Origin: Chaetoderma sp. LZ-2023a
Lineage: Eukaryota > Mollusca > Caudofoveata > Chaetodermatida > Chaetodermatidae
DNA: 64,000 nt
Assembly: GCA_034401795.1 (NCBI GenBank)
Contig: CM067374.1
Coordinates: 98,180,860-98,244,859, forward strand
Direction of reading: 5' to 3'
Shown here in pieces: positions 1 through 12,149 of the stretch. A program made the translations under genes and the position numbers. Under the pieces are notes generated by a model. That model saw nothing but the letters and a program-made list of their open reading frames with translations. It was not told where the DNA came from and searched no databases. Every line of letters begins with the position of its first letter. Within the stretch, counting starts at the first letter, position 1.

Positions 1-601
1 ATAACAGGCCGATAGTAGACTGCTTCCTGTAAAGGTGTGCAGCTGTCCTGACCAGAAATTTTCATCTTTCTTGATTGGACAATCCAGGTACTCAGGAACA
101 TCTTCAAGATCATATTTTCCAAGACTGCATTTATATTTTTGAACCACCTGTTACTGCTAGGTGTTTTTTATTGCAGACTGCCTCCTTGCAAGCTGTTTTC
201 TACGCTGCTCTCTGGTTGGTGGCATACATTATTAAACAGATTGAGTGCTTTCATATGAATTTGTGGTTCCACCAGCAGAACACCTGTTAATATGTATATG
301 CTGGGTCTGGAGTAGAGTTGGGAAGTGAGAGCAAGTACTTTCGAGGTTTATTCTGGTATCCCTCTAGTCACTTGGGTAATGTGACATTTGGAAGAATCAG
401 TTCCAGCCCATATGTCAGAGTTGGAGCTATATAAGTTCTGAATAGGTGGATTGTTGTTACAGGATCCAAACCACTATGACCACGAAATCCATGAGGAAAG
501 AGGCTATATGATACATGCTTGGCTTTCTTTATATTTTCATCCACATTCTGAACTGCATTTTTTCGTAGAGTTTGTGCCCTAGTTATGCCAAGCTGAGCTG
601 A

Positions 602-839
602 AAATTTCATGGATGGCATAACAGAACCATTTATAGACAATCCATGTTCTGAGCCTGATGATATCCGAGTGGCCTTGGGTTTTATCTGCAAAGAGATACT
701 CTTTGCAGGCTGCAGTTTGAAAGTTTCTTGGATGGCATAACAGAACCATTTATAGAAAATTCATGCCCTGAGCCTGATGATATCCGAGTGGCCTTGGGTT
801 GTATCTGCAAAGAGATACTCTTTGCAGGCTGCAGTTTGT
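602..839. repeat. Tandem duplication inside the LINE fragment (period 119 bp)
   Basis: Two adjacent copies of about 119 bp differ at only a few positions; both contain GGATGGCATAACAGAACCAT and end in GCAGGCTGCAGTTTG. The duplication lies within the RT remnant and arose after it was inserted. Confidence 0.9.
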
Positions 840-1902
840 ATCACTCCTCATTGGCAAAATTAATGGCCATATTGATTAGAATCTGGGCCTCATCCGCATT
901 GGCATTTCATGAAACTTATGTCATCTGCGCATGCACTCGTATTCGATTGTAAATTGTCGATTCTGGCTCCGAATCTTGTAGATGTGGTTTGATTAAGCAG
1001 TGGATTAACGTGCAGCTTATACCCACCATGGCGCACTAATTGAGTAACGAAAAAGGGCTTGGACTTGCAACCAACCCACTTAAACATACTTGATCCTGAT
1101 CTGTGTAGGCTATCCACTAATAGCCAGTGCTTTTCATGAATATTGGCTTGGAACAGTCTTCTCATCAAGTGGTCATGGTCCACGACCTCGAATGCTGATT
1201 TTGCATCTAGTAGAATGAGATGGCCATCGAATTGGTATCCTTACACTCACTATAGACGTCTTCCACAAGCAAGGCTGCATTCATTGGGATAGTACCAGAG
1301 GCACCCCCCCCCCATCTCTGGGATACATTCTGAGTATGTCATACGTTGTTCTTTAACAGACAATTCAGTATGGCTTCAATGATTTTTATTGAATGTAGGT
1401 ACTACAGTAATGCCTCTGTAGTTGCTCACATCATTTGGGAATCCTTTGTTCTTGAATACTGGAGCCAAGAGGCCAAGCCTCAAAATGTCTGGAGCAGCGC
1501 CACTTGAAAATATTTGGTTAACAATTCTTGGGAGAATGAACATGAATTCCTCGCCTGCAAAAATTAAATTTTAAATTGTCATGTTGTAGATATCAGTCGC
1601 CTTTCCCGTATTGATACAGTGCACTGCTGTATAAAGCTCTTCAATAGATACTGGAGTCACGTCTTGACTTTTAGCTATCTGCCACATGACTTCAACTTCA
1701 TCAGTGATGATGTGATGGTAATCGCTGTCAAACTCATCTTCTATGGTTTGTGTGGCTAGAATCGCAAAGTGCTCGCGAAAGCCTTCTATAATATGCTCTC
1801 CCAAAAAGGGGACTGGGCCTAGATGCAGGTCCGTCAAAAAGGCATTAACCTTTTCCTTTGATTTTTCACTAGCATACGGAACAGCTTTCAATCAAACTGC
1901 CT

Positions 1903-1940
1903 TTCCCCCCCCCCCCGCCCCCCCCCCCGCCCCCCCCCCC
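1903..1940. repeat. Poly-C tract with G interruptions
   Basis: Nearly pure cytosine run of about 38 bases. The following stretch to about 2750 holds no gene that I can recognise beyond weak LINE similarity on the minus strand. Confidence 0.9.
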
Positions 1941-2754
1941 CTTATATATTTTTTCTTTCTATTCAACGTTTCTCTTGGCTAACTGGACACGGCAGTTTCT
2001 ACGAAAATCTCTCCTGCCCTCTCTCCTCTTTTTAGCACAGAGTTTATCATGTCCAGCAGATCTTCCATTCCTCATCCCCACTTTGTTGGCACAACGCAGC
2101 TATTTTAGAGATGCAGCTATTTTACCAGTCCACTCTTTCAGCTTGTGCTTTTTAATATACCTTCTTGGTGGTTTGCTGACAGCAATGACAGCGCTAGTCA
2201 CCAGGTCCCAAAGACTCATGAATTGCATTATCTAGTACTACTGGATCATACAGTTGTTGGTTGCTGCTGCCAGAGGCTATTTTTGCTCATATGATTGCGG
2301 CTCACCTGTGTTGATTTTAAAGCAATTCAATTTCCGACTTAGAATTACGGATTACTGTTCCACTTTATTGTTTCCAGAGAAGCAGCACACTACATCTATC
2401 TTGATTGGATGACACACTATTGAATAAATTATGTAGAACTGTTTTACTAGAACATACCCTGTTCATATTCTGTGCTGTATAGGAAATAATTTATTCCAGA
2501 TCAGTCATCCCCTTTTTGATTCATGAAGGTCTTACCAACAACATCGTACGAGAAGCTAAATCCCTATAGAAAGACATCAAGGCACCACATACACGTCCTA
2601 ATTACGGCCTATCCACCAATGCCAGCATGATTGAGTTAATTGCAATATTTAACTAATTGTATTGTATTGTATTTACCACCTCTCGGATCAGACCTCTCAG
2701 ATACTATTGCCAGTGAAGAGGGCCAAGTATACAGTAAGTTATTCTGAAATAATG

Positions 2755-3290
2755 TCCAACCCCAACAAATCAGAAATTAATATTTTATCCAGCAACATTC
2801 AAGACTGCATAAATTATTACCTGTTACAGGATTTTCGAAAAGGAAGGGGGGGGGGGGGGGTCAGGTAAATTACTCATCATATACAAACACCCAGCTTTTG
2901 ACCAACTCGTAATACTACCAAAGTTCACAAAAAACACTCATCTGTAAACCCCAAAACAGTAAATAATAATTTGAGTCTCATGACCATAATAAACAACACT
3001 AGTAAACTAAAACCAGACAATATTTTGATTACCGGAAACTTCAACTTCCCAGATATCAACTGGTCTTCTTGTCTCTCATGCACTCATGATAGTGACAACT
3101 TTATCAATACCATAAGAAACAATTTTCTCCACCAGTTTGTATTAAAACCAACAAGGCACAGGATAGACTAGAAAGCAAATATCTTAGATCTTATTTTGGG
3201 TAGCAATACAAACATTGTCAAAGAGATAATTCATATAGCCCCTTTAGGAAAAAGTGATCATGATGTCTTCCAAATCAACCGTCACCCCTA
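2755..3290 (+). pseudogene. LINE endonuclease (EEP-type) fragment
   Basis: The plus strand reads through the apurinic-endonuclease-like domain of a non-LTR retrotransposon. An early part contains 'SEINILSSNIQ'. It is interrupted by a G run at about 2846-2860. A later frame contains 'ILITGNFNFPDINW', matching the GDFN-PDI-W motif of CR1/Jockey endonucleases. This is followed by 'FINTIRNNFLHQFVLKPTR', 'NILDLILGS' and finally 'GKSDHDV', which matches the terminal S-D-H catalytic motif. The catalytic GDFN has become GNFN. Stops and frameshifts break the frame. It is a truncated insertion, unlike the opposite-strand RT fragment to its left. Confidence 0.72.
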
Positions 3291-3329
3291 TATATTTAAT
3301 ATTTCAACAGATGCAAATTTGCCCAAACC

Positions 3330-4310
3330 TTTGCTGAATAAATGTGGGTACAACAGCATGTGCAGGGAAGTCAGGGACATTTCCAGCATGGCTAGGTGCC
3401 TGAAAACGACCAGTCGTCGACGGCATGGGTGGTTCCTCTCCGGTGGCGAGTATGCCGGTCTCGTCCTCACTGTTCATGGGCCGGAAATTGAAGCCCTTGG
3501 AGGCCATTTTGACCCTAAGCCTCCCTTCCTTTCTTTTCTTCCCATTTCAATCCGAGCAGAAGAGGGTGGTGCAGGCAGATGTGTACGTTCCTTCCAGCAG
3601 AAGTGGTATGAACAGCATGAGCGGTAGAAGTTGCGGTGGCAGCTGAAAAAGTTTTGGTTGCAGAGGAGGCAGCAGTGGTTCAAATGGTGGTGGTTTCTGC
3701 AAGAGGTTCCTATGAAGGTGGCATTGGTAGTGGTTCTCTCGGCGGGAGTTTCAGTGGTGGTGGTGTTGGCGGAGGCTCGGTTGGCGAAGGGGAGGCAAAA
3801 CTCCCAGGCATGCATGGCCGAAAAGGCATCCCAGGCCGATGAGTGCATCCTTCCGAGAAGAGGGATCCGTTGCACTTAGTCCTGTGGGGAATGGGAGGTG
3901 TGTGCAGATGTAGTGTATGCAAGATGGGAGGAAAGGGCCACAGGTGGCTCTCTTTACTGCATGTGGCTTTCGATCTTTCCTCCCTGCATTCATTCTCGGG
4001 CACTAGTGTGTCAAGGAGGGGACAGGAGCGAGGGAGAGAAGGCATGAGGGAGGTCTTGTACTTATCGTTTAGGTTTTCCAAGGCTCTGTGCACAGTATTT
4101 CCATCATTGGCCGAAAGTGGCACATCGGGGGTGGGGAGGGGGGGGGGGTGGTGATATGAGCAACTCGTGTCATGATCGTCAGATGACCCTATCCAGACTA
4201 ATGTTGCTCCGGAGGTGGATGGGCCTGTGAGGCGACTGGAGAATGGCTGTCTCTCAGGAGAAGGGTCCTAAGCGGGAGGAATGGAAGGAGAGACAGTGGG
4301 CTTTCCTATC
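3330..4310. other. GC-rich segment with open frames on both strands, unidentified
   Basis: The composition changes abruptly from the AT-rich LINE remnant to about 55-60% GC. Both strands stay open for 100-143 codons. The longest minus-strand frames are 4123-3710 (137 codons, acidic-to-mixed N-terminus, then a proline-rich tail) and 3875-3474. The plus strand at 3636-3842 has a Gly/Ser-rich stretch, which is the shadow of the proline-rich minus frame. No family is recognised. It could be an exon or processed fragment, or part of a GC-rich transposon. Poly-G at 4138-4148 lies near its right end. Confidence 0.35.
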
Positions 4311-4320
4311 TTTCCTAGTC

Positions 4321-4800
4321 CTAAGCATCCCATAGAACACATCTGTGTGATTTAAAAAAAAAATCAGATAACCACAAATGTCCGGACGCCAACGCCGATG
4401 CCAACGTCAATGCAAACGCCAACGCCGACATCCCCCCCCCCCCACCCCCACCCCTCTCCCAAATTATCTTTTTTTCAACTTCGTGAAAATGCGAGATAAA
4501 CAGCTTAACCAAAGAAAAAAGCTTAACCTGGACAGGAAAAATTATTCTAAGTTAAAACATGAAAAAAATATGGAAAAATGTCAAAAATCTATATAATTTT
4601 GATGCAGACTGGTGCGTATAGAACAGATCTGTGAAGTTTAAAAAAAAATTGGATGAACCCTTAGGGGTGCAAATGCCATTTAAAAAAGTTTAACCAGAGC
4701 AGACGCCAACGTCAAAATTTTTCCACCCTCTCTCAAATTCTCTTTTTTTCAACTTCATTGAAAATGAGAGATAAAAATCACAACGGGGATCATTCATCGA
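4321..4800. repeat. Dispersed repeat, two tandem degenerate units
   Basis: Two successive units share 'cctaagcat..atagaacacatctgtg', 'gatgaacccttaggggtgcaaatg', 'gccaacg..' and 'ctctttttttcaacttcgtgaaaatg' landmarks. The same unit recurs at 49.13-49.59 kb, so it is an interspersed family with internal repetition. No coding potential is seen. Confidence 0.8.
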
Positions 4801-5927
4801 AACCCAATATGTAGCCTGTAGTCAGGAGGCAATTGTCATCTACTTTAGAAAATTTGCCAACCCTGCTTTCTCGCTGGTTTACCATTATTCACATTATAAT
4901 AGATAAAATACAACTTGTTGGCACGGTTGTAGAGACGATTTTCATTATTTAATCACAGTTTTGGTTTTCAGGTCTAAAATGTCCAATAATTTACCAAGCC
5001 CGCCACATACCACTATTATATTGTTTATGATAGTAGTGTAACACACTACAAATGAATAAAAACAAGCTATGTCTTTTTCATTTACCTTGTTAATTGAAAA
5101 CAAGCTTTTTGTGCTCTAAAACAAGCTTTATCACATAGTTAACCCTGTCTATAGAGGACACATGCATTTGGAACCAACAGACGGTGGATTAAAAAAAAAT
5201 TGGAGATCTCACATCTTAAAGAACTGACATCATTTGGCCCTAAGCTATTTTCCATATTAAACGAATTCTATAAAACAGACTCCCTATCTATATAGTGACC
5301 ATTTTAAAATCACTGCCCACTATAGACAGGTTTGGCAGTACATAATAAGGCCAATTACACAACATTAGTCATTTAAAGCAAACACCATCTATTCCAATTT
5401 AAGTCCATTTCTTTGTGAACCTTCCAAGGCATAGACAAAATTGAAATTATATTTTAGGGAACACAGTTCTCCACTATATAGTAAAATATAGATTTGCCAA
5501 ATAGCTTACCTATTACAGTCAAACACACTTATAATGGGCACCTGCTTCTCGGGACAAAACGTGGCATTTCCTTAAGACTGGCTGTTGAGAGACCACCAAT
5601 ATTAAGGAATCGACATCTTCTGTCTTTGAAAAGACATCTACAACAGCAAAGCAGTTGTGGTATGTGACCAGCTGTCCTTGGTGACAGATTGTTGATGAAC
5701 CATACAGTTTCTGTTATAGACAGATGTGACTACATATCATAAAAATGCTATAATATTCTGCAATAAATGTTTATATCTATATTGACTGTTTCTAACGGCT
5801 TCTCATGAACCAAGTTCTGACATACATCTTCACACCCACACATGCCTGTACATGATAGCTGGTTCGTGCTTAAGTCATCCAGATGACATACTCTTACAGC
5901 CAGTCTTACAGTTACATTTCCTAATAT

Positions 5928-6884
5928 CTAACAATGCATCGGGAGCTGGAGCATTAACATAGTTAGCTGGCTTGAGTCTGCTATCCACCGACTCGGCAGT
6001 AGGGCACGGGGGATAGAAATCCTGGCCAAGGCTTTTGTGATGACTTCCAAACTAATATGCGGAAATAATGTTCCCAAAGTTGGAAGCAATTGTTGGCCTA
6101 GGGTTAGGGTTAGTAATGCTATCCTTGCCGTTTTGTGCAAATAATTTCCATATTAGCTCTCTAACACCGCATTTACTGATGTAAACTGTCCTGCTATACA
6201 AATAGAGATATTGCTCTATTTGATCAACGATCCAATTTGATGCTTCAAAACTAAGTTCATCATTCACTTAGATAAATGCTTTTACCAGTGATCCAGTGTT
6301 ATCCACTTCCCTGAAAACATACAGTCCAAAGAATGACTCAGCCCTCTTGTGCCCCAGTGTCATGTAGCTATCTTGAATTGAGATATTCTCACCAGCCTTC
6401 TGAAGGTGAATAGTTGACATTGGACACATGAGATAGTGCCCTGTTAGTAGAATGAATATGTCTGTATCTACTGAAAACACATCAAGGATGGATCGTGGAC
6501 TTTTGTGCATTACAGCAAAAGCATTAGAAGAACAAGTTGATCTCCCTCTTCTAGACTGTTTTGACCTGTTGTCATCTCTGGCATACTGACGATCTCAGCT
6601 AATCAGTAATAACAAATGAGTTTTGCTGATAGATTTTAAGTGAGTTCTGCCTTAGTACTGATATATAGAAGAAATGCCTTAATGTTTTTGATTTCAGTAT
6701 TATCATTGGCATGATAATGGATTGGTGTTGCCCTAGCAGTTTTCTTGTCTCGAGTTTTTTTTAGAGAGCCTATGATATACTGCTCAAAACAACCCTGATC
6801 TCATCATAAGATATAACAATTCCAACCACAATATCAATAAATCTCTTTGCAAAGTGGATAGCGTTTGACTGTAGACAAAGTGTG

Positions 6885-6940
<56 letters not shown>

Positions 6941-9197
6941 TACGTACGTGCGTGCGTGCGTTTAGTTACCATGTTAACTATTCAGATTGCGTCAATGATT
7001 AGTACTAAAGGAATACCACTCTCTGATTCAAATTTGACTATGTCATCTGGCAGAGAAATATTCAGAACTGATGACACCACATGTATGAAACCACCTGGAT
7101 GAAAGTTGAAAGGTGGAGGTACATTAAATTCAAAACGCAGCGAAACAGATCTGTAAGAGCAATGTGAATACTGCAACAAGCATCACTGCGTGAGCTTCAA
7201 TGCATCTGTATAATGACCATCCAACATATGTTGTACAGTTGCGTATCCATACACACCAAAAACCTCCCATGCCATGCCAATGCCATTTCCTTTGATGTAC
7301 TTACCAAGGCACATCAGTGCTGCCATAGTGCTATGCAGAGCCCCTAGTCGAATGCACCATGTTAATTTTGTCATCTCTTAGCCTTACTATGTGGTAGTAT
7401 ACATCACTATCTAGGGTTCTGATTGGTCGGCACCCTTCCCCAACAGTAATCCAGTTTAATTTTTGTACCTGTTTTAGAGTATTGACCATGCCTTGGAAGT
7501 TCGCTTATACATGAGCTACAATGCCAACATTCAATATTGGTATTTTGTCACTTATCATTGAATTGAATTCTGGAGGTGGCACATGTATCATACCACTTGT
7601 ATTAGCGGAACCATCTTGGGCGGTATCTTGAAGGTCATTTGTCCCAGGGATGGCTGCTGTTGGAGATTCTTCTCTGACACAGGGCCCTAGCGATGCTGAT
7701 CTGTCACACGTATCCTCTGCTAATGTTGCCTTCCAATTGGGGTCTATTGCATGTGATTCCTCCTGGGCATGATGTATTTCTCGTACTAAATCAATGTCTA
7801 TTACATAACCATCACATTATCCCTGCTACTCATGCTACTATACAACTAGTAATAAGCAACTATATAATAGTGTACTGTTCATAATTAGTAAATATCCCTT
7901 TGATGGTGTCACGGTTGTAGGGTGTGTTAGATACAGTGGGATCCGCTGGTTTATAACAGTCATAATAATTCATGCCTAATGATGCCTTTAGGGTTTTGTC
8001 CTGAACAGTCAAGTCAAGTTTCAGATCACTACTAAGCAGGAGAACACCATCTTGTTCTTTCTGTGCAGTTAACAGGTCAGCACCATGAAATGAATCCGAA
8101 ACACTGCCCAAGTACATGTTATCAATTGCATATTTTGGCTTAATTTTGCGCTTTATGAATGGTAGCACGTGTCTTCATTATGAATTGTCTTTAATGTCTT
8201 CCGCAGTGGTCATTGCCATTTTTGTTGTCCACTCAAGCCTGTCATATGTTACTACAATTGGTAAATTATTGAGTAATTCTATCTTAGACATGGCCTCTTT
8301 GCATGGCATCATGTATTGATGTTGGTGCTAGGTCAACAGTTAATGGTGTTCGCTTGGTCTTCTAAAATGTACTATCTGTCTGTGTCTGATACGTGAATTG
8401 ATGCATTCATCTAAAAGAAGAAATGATATGCTGTGCAAACTTTCAAGAAGATGTCTCAATGTGTAGCTTGCGTGATACTTTCAGGTTAGTTTGTTGGCCA
8501 CTGATCACTCATTCCATCAACTCCTGTACCTTCATTGACGTACTGAAGTCACTGAATGGTCCACAAACCTGCCAGCCCCTCATGTTTGAGATCGATGTAT
8601 GAATAATCTGTGACGCCTTGTATAAGATCTCCATCTCATCCCTCACATCGGCACTGAGCCATTACTCTTTCTTTGGTTAAAGTTGAGAATATCTCTGGGT
8701 TGGACCCACACGTCGCAAAGTCTATATCTCGTCTTGCCTCAAGTAAGATGTTTTATGTGCGGTTTATAATTAGTTTCTGGGTTGTTAGTCACCCCCATCT
8801 CCTTCCAGAAAAGATTTATAAGCTGCATGGATGGATTTCATGCCAATACTTTGAAATTCCAATTCACTGCTATCTGCAATTACAGCGTGTACTATATTAG
8901 CTTTTCTGTCAAAAATAACTCTACCTTTTTTTTCTCATTCGAAAATGTAATCTCTAACAGATGTAGATATCTCACGAGTGCGTGTTTTCTTCCTTAAACA
9001 GTTGATATGATATTTCGTATTTTGTGCAAATGCATCTTTGTCAATATACAGGATTGCAAGCCAATTTCCTCACTCATAGTGTGTGTCTTAATGGTTAGGA
9101 ACTTCTGTCCTTTGCCACTAGACGTAACCCTATTTGTAGCTGTTTTGCCATTACTTTGACAAAAAACACACACAGGTTCTGATTGAATGTTGTTCAT
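5928..9197 (-). pseudogene. Large uncharacterised transposon-associated gene (DTD-motif family), copy 1, broken
   Basis: Several minus-strand frames line up, in order, with a family of long unannotated proteins common in corals, molluscs and lancelets. Near 9197-8994 there is a Cys-pair start ('CVFCQSNGKT'). Positions 8168-7860 come next. Positions 7374-7183 read 'RLGALHSTMAALMCLGKYIK..VYGYATVQHMLDGHY', the family's LG-H...GKY...ML-GK-Y block. Positions 6510-6268 contain 'SVDTDIFILL..YLMCP' and 'LGHKRAESFFGLYVF..VDNTGS', matching the family's DTD...LG...GFHAFTG-D-TG block. Positions 6267-6052 contain 'QIEQYLYLYS..VY' and 'ELIWKLFAQN', matching its C-terminal block. Frames shift repeatedly and stops intervene, so it is dead. 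The function of the family is unknown to me; the Asp-rich motif suggests a nuclease-like fold, which is inference. It lies inside the inverted-end element. Confidence 0.6.
6884..6962. repeat. (TGCG)n microsatellite
   Basis: About 19 TGCG units with one TACG variant near the right end. It sits inside the transposon-borne pseudogene and accounts for the Arg-Ala-Cys-Val open frames there. Confidence 0.97.
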
Positions 9198-10204
9198 GAT
9201 TTTAAGGACGAGCCCTCTTCACCTGTCCGCCATCGTTTCTTAGATCCTGCTGAAAAACACAATTCCTCCTCATATGTCTTTCGGGGATGACTTAAGTGAG
9301 ACTGGTGGTATAAGGAGCCGCCAGTTTACAGAGTTTAGCCCAGTCTGTACAAAATACTTTGATAGAGTCCAATGGCATCGAACTTGTCAGTGAAAAGTGG
9401 TCGCCCCCTGTCCGTTCACAAATAATACACTAATACTCCATCATCACTTTAGTTAGGGAGCCTGAAGTAAGTTGTTATTTGGACAGTTCCATTCTAAAAA
9501 TGTAGTGTGATCCATGCATTAGTTGATGAATATATTTAAAAAACAACACATATATTTTAAGTTGTGCTAAGGGTAAATGTGCATGAATATGATTTATGCC
9601 ATATAATTACTTTATTTATGAACGTTGTATTAAAATTATGAGCGCTCTGTGTGAATTTTAGAGGAATATATTTTAGAAATTATTCACATATTGTAAATTG
9701 TTTATATAATTTGACCCTTTCCACCTGACAAACCAGATGCAGTATTTATGATCTAACACATATATCTATTATAATTTAATTAAAAACTAATTTGACTGGA
9801 AGTTGTGACTGCCTTAGGCACTACCAGCTGTGAGTCAAATTACGTTTAGCTATTCTTGAAGCAGTTTTACTGTATCTTTACCTTGAATTCTAGCCATTGG
9901 AATATTAGGGTTAAAAGAGTTAGATATATATTTATAACAACATTACCTTCGAAATCATGAAATACACGCAGTGGGATTACATTGAATACACTTTGCTAAT
10001 TTTAATAACTTGTTACAAGAATAATAAATATATTATGGCGCTGATAATTTTTATGTATGTAATATTTATGTGCGTAATTTGATCACATCGATATATGATG
10101 AAAAACCATTCTGCAACCATGGCAACAAGTTGGATCTGATTTCTTAATGTATAAACCCCCAAAATAAATTTTAAAAATAGAGTTGGCAAATTTTCTAAAG
10201 TAGT

Positions 10205-11635
10205 CTCATAATATGGCCAAATGCCGCCTGACTACTTACCAACTGTTGTTGATGATCTAACCTTAATAAGCAATTCTCAACAAGAACTTCAGTGCATGCT
10301 AGACATCACTTATCAATATTCAGCTCGTGGACCATACATAGTTCACTCAGAGAAGTCAAGTATTCTCATTAATTCCATTCCCAAAAGAGCTTCAACAGAA
10401 CGACCAACATGGCATCTCGGCAAAACTGTAGCATCAGTATCTCCAATGCCTACACATCTAGGATTGACCCGCACTGCCTCTCATGAGTCAAAAGTGAATG
10501 TGCAAGAACAGGTTTCTTGTGCTAGGAGAACTCTGTACATTCTAACTGGAACGGCTTCATGGAACAAATGTGTTAGCACCTCAAACATGCTATCGCATAT
10601 TGGTACTAAATGCCATCCCTCACCTCTTGTGTGGTTTGGAGGTATTTATTCTCAACAAACAGCAGCTAGACATTCTCGAAAAGTTCTTCATTGACACTCT
10701 TAGAAAGAGTCAGGCCCTCCCAGTCCACACTGCTAAATGTGATGTCTATCTACTACTCGGTGCTAGACCGCTAGCAGCGGAACTTCATACATGACAACTC
10801 TCACTATTGGGAAAAATTCTTATCAGCAGCAATGAAGTCCTCAATAACATTCTAGTATGGCAAACAGCATTGAAAGACAAGAATTCCAAGAGCTGGTTCA
10901 TACATGTTACTAAGTTTTTGGAAAAGATATAATCTACCAACAATAGATAATCTAATTCTGAATACACCAACCAAGGCTGCATGGAAAATCGCTGTTAGAC
11001 GTAACATTGACACTCCTTGGAATATCTTAGCTACGGACTGAAGCTAAAAATGTACGCTAATACATCTGAATAACCCAATGTGTCAATTGGCAAACAGCAC
11101 TTATCAGTTGAGTCTGTCAAAAATAACACTGTCGGAAGAAGCGCCACTAAAGGAAGACTTGTAACAGGGACATATCTTGTTCAATCCACACTCAGCAAGT
11201 TAAGCCAGAATGCTGTCAGTCCTACTTGTCGTCTGTGTCAAACTGAAACTGAGGACTACCCACACTGTCAATTGCATTGTGGAGCCCTACAATAGCGTGC
11301 GCATGCGCACGATCACGCACGCACGCACGCACGCAGGCGCGCACCCACACACACACACGCGCACTGCTATCTGTCACAGCTTAAGCTCTTGATTGTTGAA
11401 CAACTTGTTGCGTAACCTGGCTTCACCTTGCCAAGGATAATAAACTTATTCTCCAGCGTGCCATCGACTGCACCATGCTGGTCCCAACTGGGTGCCTGCC
11501 AGATAACCCAGATCTGCTTTACCACATCGAATGTCTCACCAGAATACTTTGCTATGATTTGCATTGTGGTCGATGCTTTCTATTTAATTTACTTCCACAC
11601 CAATAACACCAACTTGCGATCATGTGTTTAAACCT
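10205..11635 (+). pseudogene. LINE RT C-terminal half with 3' end
   Basis: The plus strand begins just right of the inverted-end element. The first frame (10221-10694) contains 'VVDDLTLISNSQQELQCMLDI', the RT catalytic block with VVDD in place of the usual Y/F-ADD, then 'PYIVHSEKSSILI'. From 10570 another frame gives 'GLEVFILNKQQLDILEKFF..TLRKSQALP'. At 11080-11295 the C-terminal domain reads 'KGRLVTGTYLVQSTLSKLSQN' and 'CRLCQTETEDYPHCQLHC', a Cys/His cluster typical of LINE C-termini. Similarity resumes after a microsatellite at 11303-11365 ('AIDCTMLVP', 'LCYDLHC') up to about 11600. Several stops and frameshifts are present. The 3' end runs into an (ATT)n tract, as expected for a LINE tail. 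Confidence 0.75.
11300..11365. repeat. CGCA / CA microsatellite within the LINE 3' region
   Basis: A run of CGCA units changes into CA units. It interrupts the LINE C-terminal coding similarity. Confidence 0.9.
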
Positions 11636-11700
11636 ACAATTATTATTATTATTTATTATTATTATTATTATATATATTTTATTTTTTATTTTTTATTAAT
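11636..11700. repeat. (ATT)n tract, probable LINE tail
   Basis: Imperfect ATT/ATTT repeats directly follow the last LINE coding similarity. This is the position and composition expected for a LINE 3' tail. The sequence from 11700 to 12150 holds no recognisable gene. Confidence 0.7.
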
Positions 11701-12149
11701 GTCCCAAAGAGTCACACGGATACATTTTATACCATTGAAAAGGTAGTTCTATATACTTTTCACACATGCTTGCAGTAGAATCATCAGTAGGTGTACATTT
11801 TCGCTAGCCCCGTTCAAATGGTTCTTTTTAGAATTTTCCTTTTTAGCTTCCTATTTAAACCTATTATTTGGCTATACAATATGTGTATGAGAAACAAATA
11901 CTTCATTAGTTAATGCAAATAATAAAACATTATCATAACCATAATCTGCTGGTAAATAAAGCATAATTACAAATAGCTCACAGGAACTCCTGCCAATTAG
12001 TAGATTCGACAAAAACTTGAAATTCAAGTGGCATAAACTAACATAAATAAAGATACATATATTTTGAGAAATACATACGCATGCATTTTGCTTTAAGTTT
12101 GTCATCAAATTAACCCTCATCTGATTCTGCAGAGTCGTTATTATATGAG

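Larger units (their letters stand above)
1..2235 (-). pseudogene. Non-LTR retrotransposon (LINE) reverse transcriptase, decayed
   Basis: Minus-strand reading from about 1891 down to 1 gives successive pieces of a LINE polymerase in changing frames. Positions 1891-1571 hold the region before the RT fingers, ending in a 'CINTGKATD'-like segment. Positions 1183-890 hold a 'VDHDHLMRRLF' segment typical of the RT palm region. Positions 691-368 hold the segment ending 'YIAPTLTYGLELILP' that follows the RT core. The remaining 360 bases read as the C-terminal region with several stops. Weak similarity to the segment preceding RT continues to about 2235. Frameshifts, stops and an internal tandem duplication show that it is dead. 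The style fits CR1/Jockey-like elements, but the clade is not certain. The same family appears to recur on the plus strand at 10.2-11.6 kb and 52.9-53.3 kb. Confidence 0.7.
4840..10204 (-). mobile_element. Probable DNA transposon with about 110-bp diverged terminal inverted repeats
   Basis: The left end begins CTACTTTAGAAAATTTGCCA (4840 onward), and the reverse complement of the right end (ending 10203/10204) begins with the same bases. Similarity continues inward with gaps. Both ends have GGTTTA about 40-50 bases in, and further in an AACTTGTTGGCAyGGTTG-like block followed by TTTTCAT. The enclosed minus-strand gene remnant (9197 to 5928) is the likely passenger or transposase. No clear target-site duplication is visible: the left flank ends 'tgtcat' and the right flank starts 'tctcat'. 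The superfamily is not assigned. AT-rich stretches at 4860-5900 and 9200-10180 inside it hold no recognisable gene. Confidence 0.55.
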
